This document shows, piece by piece, positions 42,752 through 64,000 of a stretch of DNA of 64,000 nucleotides. The notes beneath the pieces are model-generated. The model did not search any database. It was not told the origin of the DNA and saw only the letters and a list, made by a program, of their open reading frames with translations. Made by a program: the position numbers and the translations under genes. This stretch comes from Tsukamurella conjunctivitidis (GTDB lineage: Bacteria > Actinomycetota > Actinomycetes > Mycobacteriales > Mycobacteriaceae). Position 1 is the first letter of the stretch; each line of letters opens with the position of its first letter. Location of the stretch: NCBI RefSeq assembly GCF_007858475.1, contig NZ_VIGX01000001.1, forward strand, positions 496,001-560,000, read 5' to 3'.

Positions 42752-43660
42752 ATGGCTGAAGTGACGATCGTCGGTGCGGGCGTGATCGGGCTGTCGTGCG
42801 CGGTGCGTCTGTTGGAGGCCGGTCACCGCGTGCGCGTCGTCGGACGGAACCTCACCCCCGACCTGACCTCCGCGGTGGCCGCCGCCGTCTGGTACCCGTA
42901 CCTGGCGGAGCCCCGCGACCGCGTGACCGGCTGGTCCGCCGCGACGCTCGCCGAGTTCACCGCCCTCGCCGCGCGCGGCGCCGACGGCGTCGTGATGACG
43001 CCCGGCACGGAGATCTTCCGCGAGCGCGTCGCCGAGCCGTGGTGGACCTCCGCCGTCCCCGCGGTGGACCGGATCGTCGAACCGCGCCCCGGTTACGCCG
43101 AGGGATGGAGCTTCGTCTCGCCGGTGATCGAGATGCCGGTCTACCTGCCGTGGCTCGTCGCGCGCGTGCGCGAGTTGGGCGGCACCATCGCGCAGCGGGA
43201 CGTGGCCTCACTCGCGGAGCTGGACGGGATCGTCGTCAACGCGACCGGGCTCGGCGCCCGCGAGCTCGTCGGCGACACGACCATGAAGCCGGTGCGGGGT
43301 CAGGTCGTCTACCTCGAACAGGTGGGCGTCGACCGCTGGTGGATCGACGACAACGACCTCCGGAACCCGACGTACGTCGTCCCGCGATCGCGCGACATCG
43401 TGGTCGGCGGCACCGAGGATCACGCCGCCGAGGATCTCGTTGTCGACCCCGCCACCGAGGACGCGATCCTGGCGCGGGCGCGCGCACTCGTGCCCGAGCT
43501 CGCCGATGCGAAGGTGATCGGCCGGAACATCGGCCTGCGGCCCTCGCGCCCGACGGTGCGCCTCGAGCGCGAGGGCGATGTGGTCCATTGCTACGGCCAC
43601 GGCGGCGCCGGCGTGACGCTGAGTTGGGGCTGCGCGGACGAGGTGGTGTCGCTGCTCTGA
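42752..43660 (+). CDS. D-amino-acid oxidase (DAO family)
   Basis: FAD-dependent D-amino-acid oxidase of 302 residues. FAD motif VTIVGAGVIGLSCAVRLLEAGHRVRVV; VNATGLGARELVGD; PVRGQVVYLEQV; C-terminal RPSRPTVRLE and CYGHGGAGVTLSWGCA, all characteristic of DAAO. Oxidises D-amino acids to keto acids, ammonia and H2O2. M. tuberculosis has the related Aao. Followed by a GC hairpin at 43671-43697. Confidence 0.9.
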   Translation: MAEVTIVGAGVIGLSCAVRLLEAGHRVRVVGRNLTPDLTSAVAAAVWYPYLAEPRDRVTGWSAATLAEFTALAARGADGVVMTPGTEIFRERVAEPWWTSAVPAVDRIVEPRPGYAEGWSFVSPVIEMPVYLPWLVARVRELGGTIAQRDVASLAELDGIVVNATGLGARELVGDTTMKPVRGQVVYLEQVGVDRWWIDDNDLRNPTYVVPRSRDIVVGGTEDHAAEDLVVDPATEDAILARARALVPELADAKVIGRNIGLRPSRPTVRLEREGDVVHCYGHGGAGVTLSWGCADEVVSLL

Positions 43661-43670
43661 CCGCATCTCC

Positions 43671-43697
43671 GCGCGCGCCCGTGGTCCGGGCGCGCGC
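43671..43697 (+). terminator. GC hairpin after D-amino-acid oxidase
   Basis: Perfect 11-bp stem GCGCGCGCCCG, loop TGGTC, CGGGCGCGCGC. No T-run; the alternating CG tract can also form Z-DNA. It separates the oxidase from the polyketide locus. Confidence 0.5.
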
Positions 43698-43711
43698 GCA
43701 CTCGTCGTGGT

Positions 43712-43717
43712 TAAGTT
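43712..43717 (+). promoter_or_regulatory. -10 TAAGTT of the thioesterase gene
   Basis: TAAGTT is six bases before ATG 43724; no ribosome binding site is present, so the polyketide locus may begin with a leaderless transcript. Confidence 0.4.
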
Positions 43718-43723
43718 GCAGTG

Positions 43724-44443
43724 ATGAGTGAAGCGACGTTGTTCATCTTCCCGCACGCGGGCGGCGCGCCCGCGTACTACGCGCCGTTCGCCCAGCGGTT
43801 CTCGCCGGCGGTCACGAGGGTCGCGGTGCCGTACCCCGGGCGGGGCGGGACGCACGACGTGGCGGGCCTGAGCAGCATCGAGGCGCTGGCCGACAGGCTG
43901 TGGCGCAAGCTCTCGCCGGAACGCGTCGGCGACGGTGCGGTGGCGTTCTTCGGGCACAGCATGGGTGGCCTCGTGGCGTTCGAGATGGCGCGCCGGTTCG
44001 CCGCCGCGGGCCGGCCGGTGGACGCTCTGTTCGTCTCGGCGTGCGCGGCACCCGGGCACAGTGGGTTCGGTGACCTCGCGGATTCGGACGATGCTCTGCT
44101 GGCGGCGGCCGCGGACATGACCGGGATCGACGCGAGAGCGCTCGCGAACGAGGAGTTCGCGGCGCGGATCCTGCCCACGCTGCGCGGCTTCCACGCCATC
44201 ACCCGGTACCGGGTGCCGGAGGATGCGCTCCTGGCCTGTCCGATCCGTGCGTACGGCGGATCGGATGATCGCATTGCGAACGAGAACAATATTCAACCGT
44301 GGGCATCGCGCACCACGAACGATTTCCAGTTGAGAATCTTCGACGGGCACCACTTCTATCTCGAGGACCACGGCGCCGAGGTGGCCGCGGATGTTGAGCA
44401 CTGTCTCGCCGTGTCGCGGCCGCCTGCGGCGGGGGCGATCTGA
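43724..44443 (+). CDS. tesA: Type II thioesterase (TesA-like) of the polyketide locus
   Basis: Alpha/beta-hydrolase of the type II thioesterase family, 239 residues, that removes stalled or finished acyl chains from PKS ACPs. Motifs: FPHAGGAPAYYAPFAQRF, nucleophile GHSMGG, acid in YGGSDDRI, His in FDGHHFYL. ATG 43724 was preferred over the adjacent GTG 43721 because a -10 lies six bases before it. In M. tuberculosis TesA works with PpsE in phthiocerol lipid synthesis and lies beside the pps cluster; the same neighbourhood is seen here with a FAAL and Pps-like PKSs downstream. Confidence 0.88.
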   Translation: MSEATLFIFPHAGGAPAYYAPFAQRFSPAVTRVAVPYPGRGGTHDVAGLSSIEALADRLWRKLSPERVGDGAVAFFGHSMGGLVAFEMARRFAAAGRPVDALFVSACAAPGHSGFGDLADSDDALLAAAADMTGIDARALANEEFAARILPTLRGFHAITRYRVPEDALLACPIRAYGGSDDRIANENNIQPWASRTTNDFQLRIFDGHHFYLEDHGAEVAADVEHCLAVSRPPAAGAI

Positions 44444-44565
44444 CGACCGTTTCGACTTGATCTGGCAGCGAACATGATTCGCGTGCCGTGCAGGTCGGAA
44501 GCGATCCGCCGCCGAAAAAGATGAGGCGAGGCGGTGATCGCGATGCCCGTCGATGGGATCCGTGT

Positions 44566-44681
44566 CATACTCTTCGCAGTTGCAAAAGATGGGGAAGCCG
44601 ATGTGCCGGCGAAGGTGAATCCCTCGGCACTGTCGGGTGCGTACTTCCTGCGCTGACGGGCACGAAAGGTGTGATGACGAA
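44566..44681 (+). promoter_or_regulatory. Promoter and putatively structured 5' leader of the FAAL-PKS operon
   Basis: An extended -10 (TGT-CATACT, 44563-44571) would start a leader of about 100 nt. It contains a perfect stem GTGCCG (44603-44608) with CGGCAC (44625-44630) whose loop holds AGGTGAATCCCT, preceded by GATGGGGAAGCCG and followed by GTCGGGTGCG. The blocks resemble riboswitch segments but no known class fits fully. A cis-acting RNA is possible. Confidence 0.4.
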
Positions 44682-46444
44682 GTGGTTTTGACCCCTGACT
44701 CGATCGATCTGATCCCGGTAGTCCTGGAGCGCCGAGCGCGGACCGAGGCCGATGAGCCCGCCTTCACCTTCGTCGACTACGACGTCGATCCGGACGGCTA
44801 CGCCGAAACGCTCACCTGGTCGGAGCTCTACACCCGCGTCCAGGTGGTGGCGGCCGAGTTGCTGCGCTTCGGCGCCGCCGGCGATCGCGTCGCGATTCTC
44901 GCGCCGCAGTCGATGGACTACATCGTCGGCTTCCTCGGAGCGCTCGAGGCGGGCCTCATCGCCGTTCCGCTGTCCGTTCCGCTCTTCGGAGCCCACGACG
45001 AGCGCGCCTCCCGTGTCCTCGAGAGCTGCGAGCCCGTCGCGGTGCTCACCACCACCAGCGCGATCGACGCGGTCCTGCCGTCCGTGAACGCGGTGGTAGG
45101 GCAGCGCATCTCCGTCATCGAGCTGGACGCTCTCGACTACGACAGTCCGGCACCGCCGTACCGCACGGAGCACGACGGTGACCGACCGGCGCTGCTGCAG
45201 TACACGTCCGGATCGACCGGGACCCCGTCCGGCGTGATCGTCTCGCACCGGAACATCACCGCGAACATCGAGCAGATCCGAGCCGACCACTACGCCGACG
45301 TCGGCGGCACGCCCTCGCCCGACACGACGTACGTGTCCTGGCTGCCGCTCTTCCACGACATGGGCCTGATGGTGGGGATCCTGGCGCCGCTGGGTCTCGG
45401 CGTGCGCAGCGTCGTAACGAGTCCGATGTCCTTCCTGCAGAAGCCCGCCCGCTGGATGCAGCTGCTCGCGAGCCACCCGTCCGCGCAATCGGCGGCACCC
45501 AACTTCGCCTTCGATCTCGCGGTCCGCCGCACCCGCGACGAGGACCTCGACGGACTGTCGCTGGCCGGCGTGCACGGCATCGTCAACGGGGCGGAGCGGG
45601 TGCAGGCCGGCACCGCCCGCCGGTTCAACGAGCGGTTCGCCGCCTTCGGACTGCGCGAGGGCGTGCAGATTCCGGGGTACGGTCTGGCCGAGGCGACCCT
45701 GTACGTCTCCTCGCTCGTCCCCGGAGGAGAACTCTCCGTCGTCCCCTTCGATCTGGAGAAGCTCGCCGCGGGATACGCCCTGCGCGTCGAAGGCGATGCC
45801 GTGGACCGGGCCAGCGAACAGGTGGGGCTGGGCCATCCCCGGAACACGACCTACCGCATCGTCGACACCGAGACCTGCACCGAGTGCCGGGACGGGCAGG
45901 TCGGCGAGATCTGGGCGTACGGCGAGAGCATGGCCCAGGGGTACTGGCGCGATCCCGTTCGGACCGCCGAGGTCTTCCACGGTGTGCTGAACGCACCATC
46001 GGAGGGGACGCCGGAGGGGCCGTGGATGCGCACCGGTGATCTCGGCGTGTTCTTCGAGGGCGAGCTGTTCCTGGTGGGCCGGATCAAGGATCTCATCGTC
46101 ATCGACGGACGCAACCACTACCCGGACGACATCGAGGCCACCGTCACGGTGCACAGCGGAGCCCGTACGGCGGCGCTGGCCGTACCCGGTGAGGGAACGG
46201 ACCGGCTCGTCGTGGTGGCGGAACTGCGCCGGCCGCCCGCCGACCCCGACGAGCTGGCGGCGTTGCAGCACAAGGTGCGTACCGAGGTGGCCGCGGCGAT
46301 CTCGCACAAGCACGCCCTCCGGGTGGCCGAGGTGGCGTTGGTCCCGCAGGGGGCCATCCCCGTCACCACCAGCGGTAAGCCGCGGCGCCGGGAAACCGCG
46401 AACCTGTACCGATCCGGGGCCCTCGAGCGGTTCGGTGGGTCCGA

Positions 46445-46448
<4 letters not shown>
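44682..46448 (+). CDS. Fatty acyl-AMP ligase (FAAL, FadD26-like)
   Basis: Adenylating enzyme of 588 residues that converts a long-chain fatty acid to acyl-AMP and loads it on a PKS ACP without CoA. N-terminal FTFVDYDVDPDGYAETLTWSE is typical of mycobacterial FAALs. P-loop LQYTSGSTGTPSGV; YVSWLPLFHDMGLMVG; IPGYGLAEATLYVS; MRTGDLGVFFEGELFLVGRIKDLIVIDGRNHYPDDIE. The GTG at 44682 gives the usual N-terminus; spacing to an AAAGG is long. The stop overlaps the first PKS (ATGA), whose N-terminal ACP is its expected partner, as FadD26-PpsA. Confidence 0.92.
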
Positions 46449-51927
<5,479 letters not shown>

Positions 51928-51931
<4 letters not shown>

Positions 51932-54900
51932 CACCGGTGCATCGGGATGCTGGTCAGATCCGCGCGTGGATGGTCGATCACCTGGTGGAGCACCTCGGCG
52001 TCGAGCGGTCCGTCGTCGACCCGGGCTCGCCGCTGGTGGACCTCGGGCTGGGATCGAAGGATTCCGTGGTGCTCGCCGGCGAGCTCGGCGAGTTCATCGG
52101 TCGGCCGGTCTCGCCGGTCGAGTTCTTCGAGCACCCCACCGTCGATCGACTCGTCGCGCACCTCACCGGTGCCCCGGAGACCGCCGCCGACCCAGGAGGG
52201 GACGCGGCGGTTGCCACCGCCGGCCGCGCGGATGAGCCGATCGCCGTCGTCGGGCTGTCCTGCCGGTACGCCGGCGGCGCCGATGACCCGGACCGGCTGT
52301 GGGAGCTGCTGACCGAGGGGCGCACCGGGATCCGCGAGGTGCCCGCCGAGCGGTGGGCGCCCTGGGACGACGGCAGCGCCGAGGTCGGCGCGGTGCTCGC
52401 CCGTACCACCCGGTGGGGCGGCTTCCTCGACGACGTGGCCGGGTTCGACGCGGAGTTCTTCGGCATCGGGGCGCGCGAGGCGGCCGCCATGGACCCGCAG
52501 CAGCGGCTCCTGCTCGAGGTGGCGCACGAGGCGCTCGAACGCGCGGGCATCGCGCCGGAGGCGCTGCGCCGCAGCCGCACCGGCGTGTTCGTCGGTGCGT
52601 GCGTCGGCGAGTACGGCCACCTGGCGTCGTCGGACCTCACCACGGTCGACGCGTGGAGCAACACCGGCGGCGCGCTGAGCATCATCGCCAACCGCCTGTC
52701 GTACCTGCTCGACCTCCGCGGCCCGTCGCTCACAGTGGACACCGCGTGCTCGTCGTCGCTGGTCGCCGTCCACCTGGCCGCGCAGTCGCTGCGGCTGGGC
52801 GAGTCCGACACCGCCCTGGTCGGCGGGGTCAACCTGCTGCTGTCGCCGGGCGTGTTCCAGGGCTTCGACGCGTCCGGGGCGCTCTCGCCCTCGGGGGTGT
52901 GCCGCGCCTTCGACGCCGCCGCGGACGGATTCGTGCGCGGCGAGGGGTGCGGCGTCGTCGTTCTCAAGCGGCTCACCGACGCGCAGCGCGACGGCGACGA
53001 CGTGCTCGCCGTGATCCGCGGCAGTGCCGTGAACCAGGACGGACTGTCGAACGGCCTGTTCGCACCGAACCCGGCCGCGCAGATGGCGGTGCTGCGGAGC
53101 GCCTACTCCGGCGCCGGCGTGCCACCGCGCGACGTGGACTACGTGGAGGCCCACGGCACGGGCACCCCGCTCGGCGACCCCATCGAGGCCCGCGCGCTGG
53201 GCAGTGTCCTCGGCCGCGGCCGGCGGGCCGACGCGCCGCTGCTGATCGGCTCGGTGAAGGGCAACCTCGGGCACCTCGAGGGCGGCGCGGGCCTCGCCGG
53301 CCTGATCAAAACGGTGCTGGCGATGCGGCACGGGATGCTCCCGGCCACGCCGCACTACACCGAGCCCAACCCGCACATCCCGTTCGATCAGCTGCGCCTG
53401 TCCGTGGTGCACGAGAACCGGCCCTGGCCGCAGACGGACCGGCCGCGCCGCGCCGGCGTCTCGTCGTTCGGGTTCGGCGGCACCAACGCGCACGTCGTGC
53501 TCGAAGGGGCGCCGCCGGTGCCCGCCCCGAAACCCTCGTCCGAGGCGGGCGGGCCCACCGTGCTGACCGTTTCGGCCGGCTCGTCCCCGCGCCTGCAGGA
53601 CTGGGCGGCGCGCCTCGCGGAGTGGTTCGACGGTGCCGGCGCGGACGTCGCGCTGCCCGCGGCGGCCGCGGCCCTCGCCCGCCGCCCGCGCTACGGGATG
53701 TCCGCGAGCGTCGTCGCCCGGGACGCGGCCGGCGTCGCTGCCGGGCTGCGGGCCCTCGCCGCCGGCGAGCCGCACCCCGCTGTGACCCCGGTGCGCGGCG
53801 CCGAGCCCGTAGCGACGGAGGGCGCCGAGCCGACGGAGGGAACGGCACCGGAGGGCACCGTCTTCGTCTTCTCCGGGCAGGGCGCGCAGTGGGCCGGCAT
53901 GGGGCGGGCGCTCCTCGCGGAGGAGCCCGCGTTCGCCGCCGCGGTGGCCGAGCTCGACCCGGAATTCACCGCGCAGGTGGGCTTCTCGCTCCAGGAGACC
54001 CTCGCCGCGGGCCTGCCGCTCGAGCGCGACGACCGCCTGCAGCCCGTCCTCGTGGGACTGCAGCTCGCCCTCGTCGCGGCGCTGCGGGCGCACGGCGTCG
54101 TGCCCGATGCGGTGATCGGACACTCCGTCGGCGAGGTCACGGCGGCGATCGTCGCCGGCGCCCTCACGCCCGCGCAGGGCCTGCGGGTCGTCGCGACCCG
54201 CGGCCGGCTCATGGCCGAGCTCGACGGCGGCGCCGTCGCGATGCTCGGCGCCGCGCCGGAGACGGCGGCCGCGCTCATCGCCCCCCACCCGGGGGTCGAG
54301 ATCGCGGTGCACGCGGCGCCCGCGCAGACCGGCGTCGCGGGTCCGCCGGCGGCGATCGACGCCGTGATCGCGGACGCGGTGGCGCAGAACGTGTTCGCCC
54401 GGCGGGTCGAGATGCGGGTGGCCTCGCACACCGCGCACATGGATCCGATCCTGGACCGGCTCGCCGCCGCCCTGTCCGACATCACGCCCGCGGCACCCGT
54501 GCTGCCCTTCTTCTCGACCGTCGAGGAGAGCGCCGCGCCGCGCACCGACGCCGCCTACTGGACCGCGAACGTGCGACGGCCGGTGCGGCTGCACCGCGCC
54601 GTCGCCGCCGCGGCGCAGTACGCGAGCTTCGTCGAGGTGGGCGCGCATCCCGTTCTGTCGCAGGCGATCGCCGCGACGCTGCCGGCGGAACGCGCCGTGG
54701 TGGGAACGCTCCTCCGCGACGGCGACGACGCCGTCGCGTTCCTCCGCGCCGTCGCCGCGGTCCGCCCGCCGCGGCCGGCGCCCGCCACGGGGGCGGCCGG
54801 GGTCGCGGGGCGGATGCCGACCACCCCGTGGCAGCACCGCCGGCACTGGCTGGCCGGGGGCACCGTCGTCCGGCCGGGGGAGACCGTGGCGACCGGCGGG

Positions 54901-56733
54901 TCCGACGGTGCCGTGCCCGCGGCGTGGCGGTACCGCCTGGACTGGGTCCCCCAGTCCATCCCTCTCCAGGATCCGGCCGCGCAGGAGGCGGCCGCATCGT
55001 CGTGGGTCGTCGTGGGCGACGGCCCGGACGCGACCGCGCTGGCCGCCGCCCTCGGCGCCGGCACCCCGACGATCCCGACCGTGGAGTTCGCCACGCCGGC
55101 CACGGTTCCCAGCGATGCGGCGGTGGCCGCGATCGCGGCGGCGGAGCGCGTGGTGCTCGCGCCCGCGGCGGTGGGAGACCCGCTCGACCCGCGGCCCGGC
55201 TACGCGCTGTTCGCCGTCGGCCGGGCCGTGGTGACCGCACTCCTGGCGCGTGGCACCGGGCGGTTGCACCTGGTGACGCGCAACGCGCAGCCCGCCGACG
55301 AGGGCGACCGCGCCGCCCCGGCGCCGGCGGTGCTGTGGGGCCTCGGACGCACCCTCGCGCTGGAGCATCCGCAGGCCTTCGGCGGCCTGCTCGACGTGGA
55401 CGAGACCGTGCCGGAGCAGGTTCTCGCCCGCTACCTCCGTGCCGAGGTGGCGCAGGCGGCGCAGCCCGGGGAGCGCCCCGTCGAGGACCAGGTGGTCTAC
55501 CGCGCGGGCGTCCGTCACGTCCCGCGGCTGCGGCCCGCCGCCCCGGTCGCGGCGCCCCCGCCGCTCGACCCGGACGGTGCGCACCTCGTGGTCGGCGCCA
55601 CGGGCAACCTCGGTCCGGCGGTGATCCGCGAGCTGGTGCGGGCCGGTGCCGGCACCGTCGTCGCGGTGTCCCGCAACCCGGGCGATCGGCTGGACGCGCT
55701 CGCGGCGGAGGTCGCCGGCCGCGGAGCGAGGCTCGTGACCGTCGCCGCGGACGCCGCCGACGAGACCGCGATGGCGGCGCTCCTGCAGCGGTTCGGCGAC
55801 GACCTGCCGCGGCTGAGAGGGATCTACCTCGCGGCGTTCGGCGGCGGCCCCGTGACCCTGGCGCACATGCGCGATGAGGACGTGGCCGCGATGTTCCGCC
55901 CGAAGCTCGACGCGGCGGCGGTGCTCGACAAGCTCTCCCGCGGCACCGATCTCGATCACTTCGTGCTGTTCACGTCGATCTCGGGCCTGACCGGATCGCG
56001 GTGGCTCGGGCACTACGCCGCCACCACGACCCTCCTCGACACGCTCGCCTTCGCGCGCCGCGCCGCCGGACTGCCGGCGACGGCGATCAACTGGGGCCTG
56101 TGGCGCTCGCTGCACGAGAGCCAGGACGAGGCGCTGCGTGCGACCACGGACGGCTCCGGCCTGGTCCCGATGGACGACGACACCGCGATCCGGGCGCTGT
56201 CGCAGGCGCTCGCGCCCGGCGCGCCGGTGCGGTCGGTGATCGTCGACGCCGACTGGCCCCAGCTCGCCGCCGCCTACCGGGTGCGGGCCGCGCTGCGCAT
56301 CGTCGACGAGCTCGACATCCGGCCGGGCGGCACCGCCGAACCCGGTGACACCGCACTGCGGGAAGAGCTGCGCGCCGCCCCACCGGAACAGCGGCTCGCG
56401 ATCCTCGGGGATGCGGTCGCCGCGATCGTGGCCGCCGCGCTGGGGCTGGAATCGCCGGCGCTGCTGGACCGGGGCGCCGGCTTCTTCCAGGCGGGCATGG
56501 ACTCGCTGACCGTGGTGACCGTCGCGCGCACCCTGGCGCGGGAGGTCGGCGAGGACCTGCCGACCTCGGTGGTCTTCGACTACCCGAGCGCGGACGGCCT
56601 CACCGAGCACCTGGCCGGGGTGCTGCCCGAGCTCATCGCGGCGCGGGCGCAGGAGCAGGCGGAGAGCACCGACGAGTACGACGACTTCAGCGAGGACGAG
56701 CTGCTCGCCCGCCTCGCGGAGAGGCTGGGCTGA
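51928..56733 (+). CDS. Modular PKS 2, ACP-KS-AT-KR-ACP
   Basis: Type I PKS of 1,601 residues. N-terminal ACP (Ser43 in DLGLGSKDSV), KS (about 95-520; Cys274), AT (about 630-930; GHSVGE with Ser733, VASH motif), KR (about 1215-1400; GATGNLG, Ser in FTSISG, Tyr in HYAATTTLLD where the usual Asn is Thr), C-terminal ACP (Ser1526 in AGMDSLTV) and an acidic tail DEYDDFSEDELLARLAERLG. No DH or ER. Like PKS 1 it has an ACP before the KS, so the junction holds two consecutive ACPs, or this protein is a second entry point for FAAL-activated acids. ATG at 51928 overlaps the PKS 1 stop. Confidence 0.92.
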
Positions 56734-56735
56734 TC

Positions 56736-62131
<5,396 letters not shown>

Positions 62132-62132
<1 letters not shown>

Positions 62133-64000
62133 TGGCCGATACGAACCGGACCACGCCCGCCGCACCCGCGGCGTCCAAGGGCTCGACGTACGCCCGCGTG
62201 CGGGCCATGACCGACGCGCAGCGGGACGCGCTGACCGACCAGTTCGCGAAGTCGGCGCGGGTGGCCGCGGCGGAGCCGATCGCGGTGATCGGGGTCGGCT
62301 GCCGCTTCCCCGGCGGGTCGAACTCCCCGCAGCAGTACTGGGATCTGCTGATGCGCGGGCAGGACGCGATCGTCGAGGTCCCGGCGGACCGTTGGGCCGC
62401 CGACGAGTACTACGACGCCGATCCGTCCGTGCCCGGGCGCATGCCGTCCAAGTGGGGCGGCTTCCTCGACGAGATCGCGGGATTCGATGCCGCGCACTTC
62501 GGCATCGCGCCGCGCGAGGCGGAGACGATGGACCCCCAGCAGCGGGTGCTGCTCGAGGTCGCGTGCGAGGCGCTCGAGCACGCAGGGATCGCGCCGCAGA
62601 GCGCCGAGGGCATCCGTGCCGCCGTGCTGATGGGTGTCTACTACAACGAGTATCAGTCGGCATCGATGGCCGATCTCGACGCCATCGACGCCTACGCGGC
62701 GACCGGCAACGCGCACAGCGTCACGGTGGGCCGCATCGCCTACCTGCTGGGCCTGCGCGGCCCGGCGATCGCGGTGGACACGGCGTGCTCGTCGTCGCTG
62801 GTGTCGGTGCACCTGGCCTGCCAGAGCCTGCGCTCGCGGGAGAGCGACCTCGCCCTCGCGGGCGGCGTGAACCTCATCCTGCGCCCCGAGACCCAGCTCG
62901 CCCTGGGCAAGTGGGGGATGCTCTCCCCGCGCGGCCGGTGCCACACCTTCGACGCCGCCGCCGACGGCTTCGTCCGCGGCGAGGGCTGCGGCGTTGTCGT
63001 GCTCAAGCGGCTGACCGACGCGGTGCGCGACGGTGACCGGGTGCTCGCCGTCGTCCGCGGTACCGCCACCAACCAGGACGGTCGCAGCAACGGCCTGACC
63101 GCCCCCAACGCGCCCGCGCAGCGCGAGGTGATCACCCGCGCCCTCGGCGAGGTTCCCGCGTCGTCGGTGCACTTCGTGGAGACGCACGGCACCGGGACCG
63201 CGCTGGGCGATCCGATCGAATTCGATGCGCTGTCCCGGGTCTACGGATCCGGCGAGGGGCGGTGCGCGCTCGGCGCGGTCAAGACGAACATGGGCCACCT
63301 CGAGGCGGCAGCGGGGATCGCGGGCTTCATCAAGGCGGTGCTCGCTGTGCACCGCGGGCAGGTGCCGCCCAACCTGCACTTCACGCGGTGGAATCCGGCG
63401 ATCGACCCGGCCGGGACCCGGCTGTACGTGCCGACCGAGGCCGATCCGTGGCCGTCGGCCGGGGGCCCGCGGCGCGCCGCCGTCTCGTCCTTCGGACTGG
63501 GCGGCACGAACGCCCACATCGTGCTCGAGCAGGGGCCGGACGCGGTGCCCACCGCGCAGACGGGCGGGGCGGAACCGGCGGGGCCGCACGTCGTCCGCAT
63601 CGGCGGCAACTCGCCCGGCGCCGTCACGGCGCGGGCCGATGCGCTTGCCGGCTGGCTGCAGGGCAAGGGCGCCGCTGCCGACCTGGGCGACGTCGCGCAC
63701 ACCGTCGCGCGGCAGGCCGACGGTGCCCCGGTCACCGGGGCCGCGACCGCGCGCGACCGCGCGGGCGTCGTCGACGCGCTGCGGGCGCTCGCGGCCGGAG
63801 ACGGCCGCGCCGGGGTCACGCCCGTGGGCGCCCGGCCGAAGCCGGGCGTGGTGTTCGTGTTCTCCGGTCAGGGCTCGCAGTGGCCGGGAATGGGGCGCAG
63901 GCTGCTCGCCGAGGAGCCGGCGTTCGCCGCCGCCGTCGACCGCATCGAGCCGGAATTCGCGGCGCAGGTGGGGTTCTCGCTCCGCGATACCCTCGCATCC
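62132..64000 (+). CDS. Modular PKS 4 (PpsD-like), 3' end outside window
   Basis: The frame from ATG 62132 (TGATG overlap with PKS 3) is open to the window edge, 623 codons. N-terminal docking segment (MTDAQRDALTDQFAKSA), then KS (about 48-475; Cys219 in DTACSSSL, ETHGTGT, KTNMGH) and the start of an AT (VVFVFSGQGSQWPGMGRRLL near residue 570). Sequence traits WGGFLDEIAGFDAAHFG and FTRWNPAIDPAGTRLYVPTE resemble PpsD rather than the other PKSs here. The remaining domains lie beyond 64000. Confidence 0.9.

Noticed and set aside
44578-44681. Cobalamin or c-di-AMP (ydaO) riboswitch in the FAAL leader
   Set aside because: Some blocks look alike (GGGGAAGCCG, GGTGAATCC), but the B12 box and the conserved 3' block of ydaO are missing; kept only as an unclassified candidate.

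Overview
The window is about 70% GC, with short intergenic gaps, many ATGA/TGATG stop-start overlaps and several apparent leaderless starts. Mycothiol synthase (mshD), GlnR, an LmeA-like protein, a DesA1-type desaturase and a FAAL/Pps-type polyketide locus place it in the mycolic-acid-producing Actinobacteria (Mycobacteriales). Gene content fits a Tsukamurella-like non-mycobacterial genus, but the genus is an inference. No rRNA, insertion sequence, prophage or CRISPR array was seen.

Region 1 (1-4.4 kb): two sugar/nucleoside kinase genes, then a tightly overlapping minus-strand operon of two methyltransferases of the Ogt type, a small ECF sigma factor between them, a 2OG-Fe(II) oxygenase and AlkB. 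It looks like a self-contained alkylation-repair operon. Region 2 (4.4-18 kb) follows the Mycobacterium tuberculosis Rv0814c-Rv0824c order: sseC, cysA (preceded by an unannotated 27-residue poly-cysteine leader peptide), lmeA, glnR, mshD, pst genes, phoU, dusB, desA1. Here a complete pstSCAB operon and an FHA protein are present, and no thioredoxin-like gene lies beside cysA. A MetX-like hydrolase lies just before it.

Region 3 (18-28 kb): an ABC-2 exporter with its own histidine kinase and LuxR-type regulator, a ugpAEBC glycerol-3-phosphate-type importer, a glycosyltransferase and a VOC protein. Region 4 (28-32 kb): tRNA-Lys, an ArsR/SRPBCC pair, a DoxX/ECF41-like sigma pair, the tRNA cluster Glu-Asp-Phe with a strong terminator, and two small unknown genes.

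Region 5 (32-43.7 kb): a divergent lipid/ketone oxidation module (2Fe-2S flavoreductase facing esterase, SDR, ferritin-like di-iron protein, Baeyer-Villiger-type monooxygenase, MerR regulator), then fdhD, an MFS exporter, an acyl-ACP thioesterase, a DUF1269-like protein and a D-amino-acid oxidase.

Region 6 (43.7-64 kb, running off the window): a type II thioesterase, a fatty acyl-AMP ligase behind a possibly structured leader, and four consecutive modular PKS genes resembling the mycobacterial phthiocerol (Pps) assembly line. The FAAL should activate a fatty acid and load it on an N-terminal ACP, the PKSs extend and reduce it, and the thioesterase edits or releases. The third PKS has a TGG-to-TAG nonsense codon at codon 57 in an otherwise intact 1,798-codon frame. 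The fourth PKS is cut by the window end.
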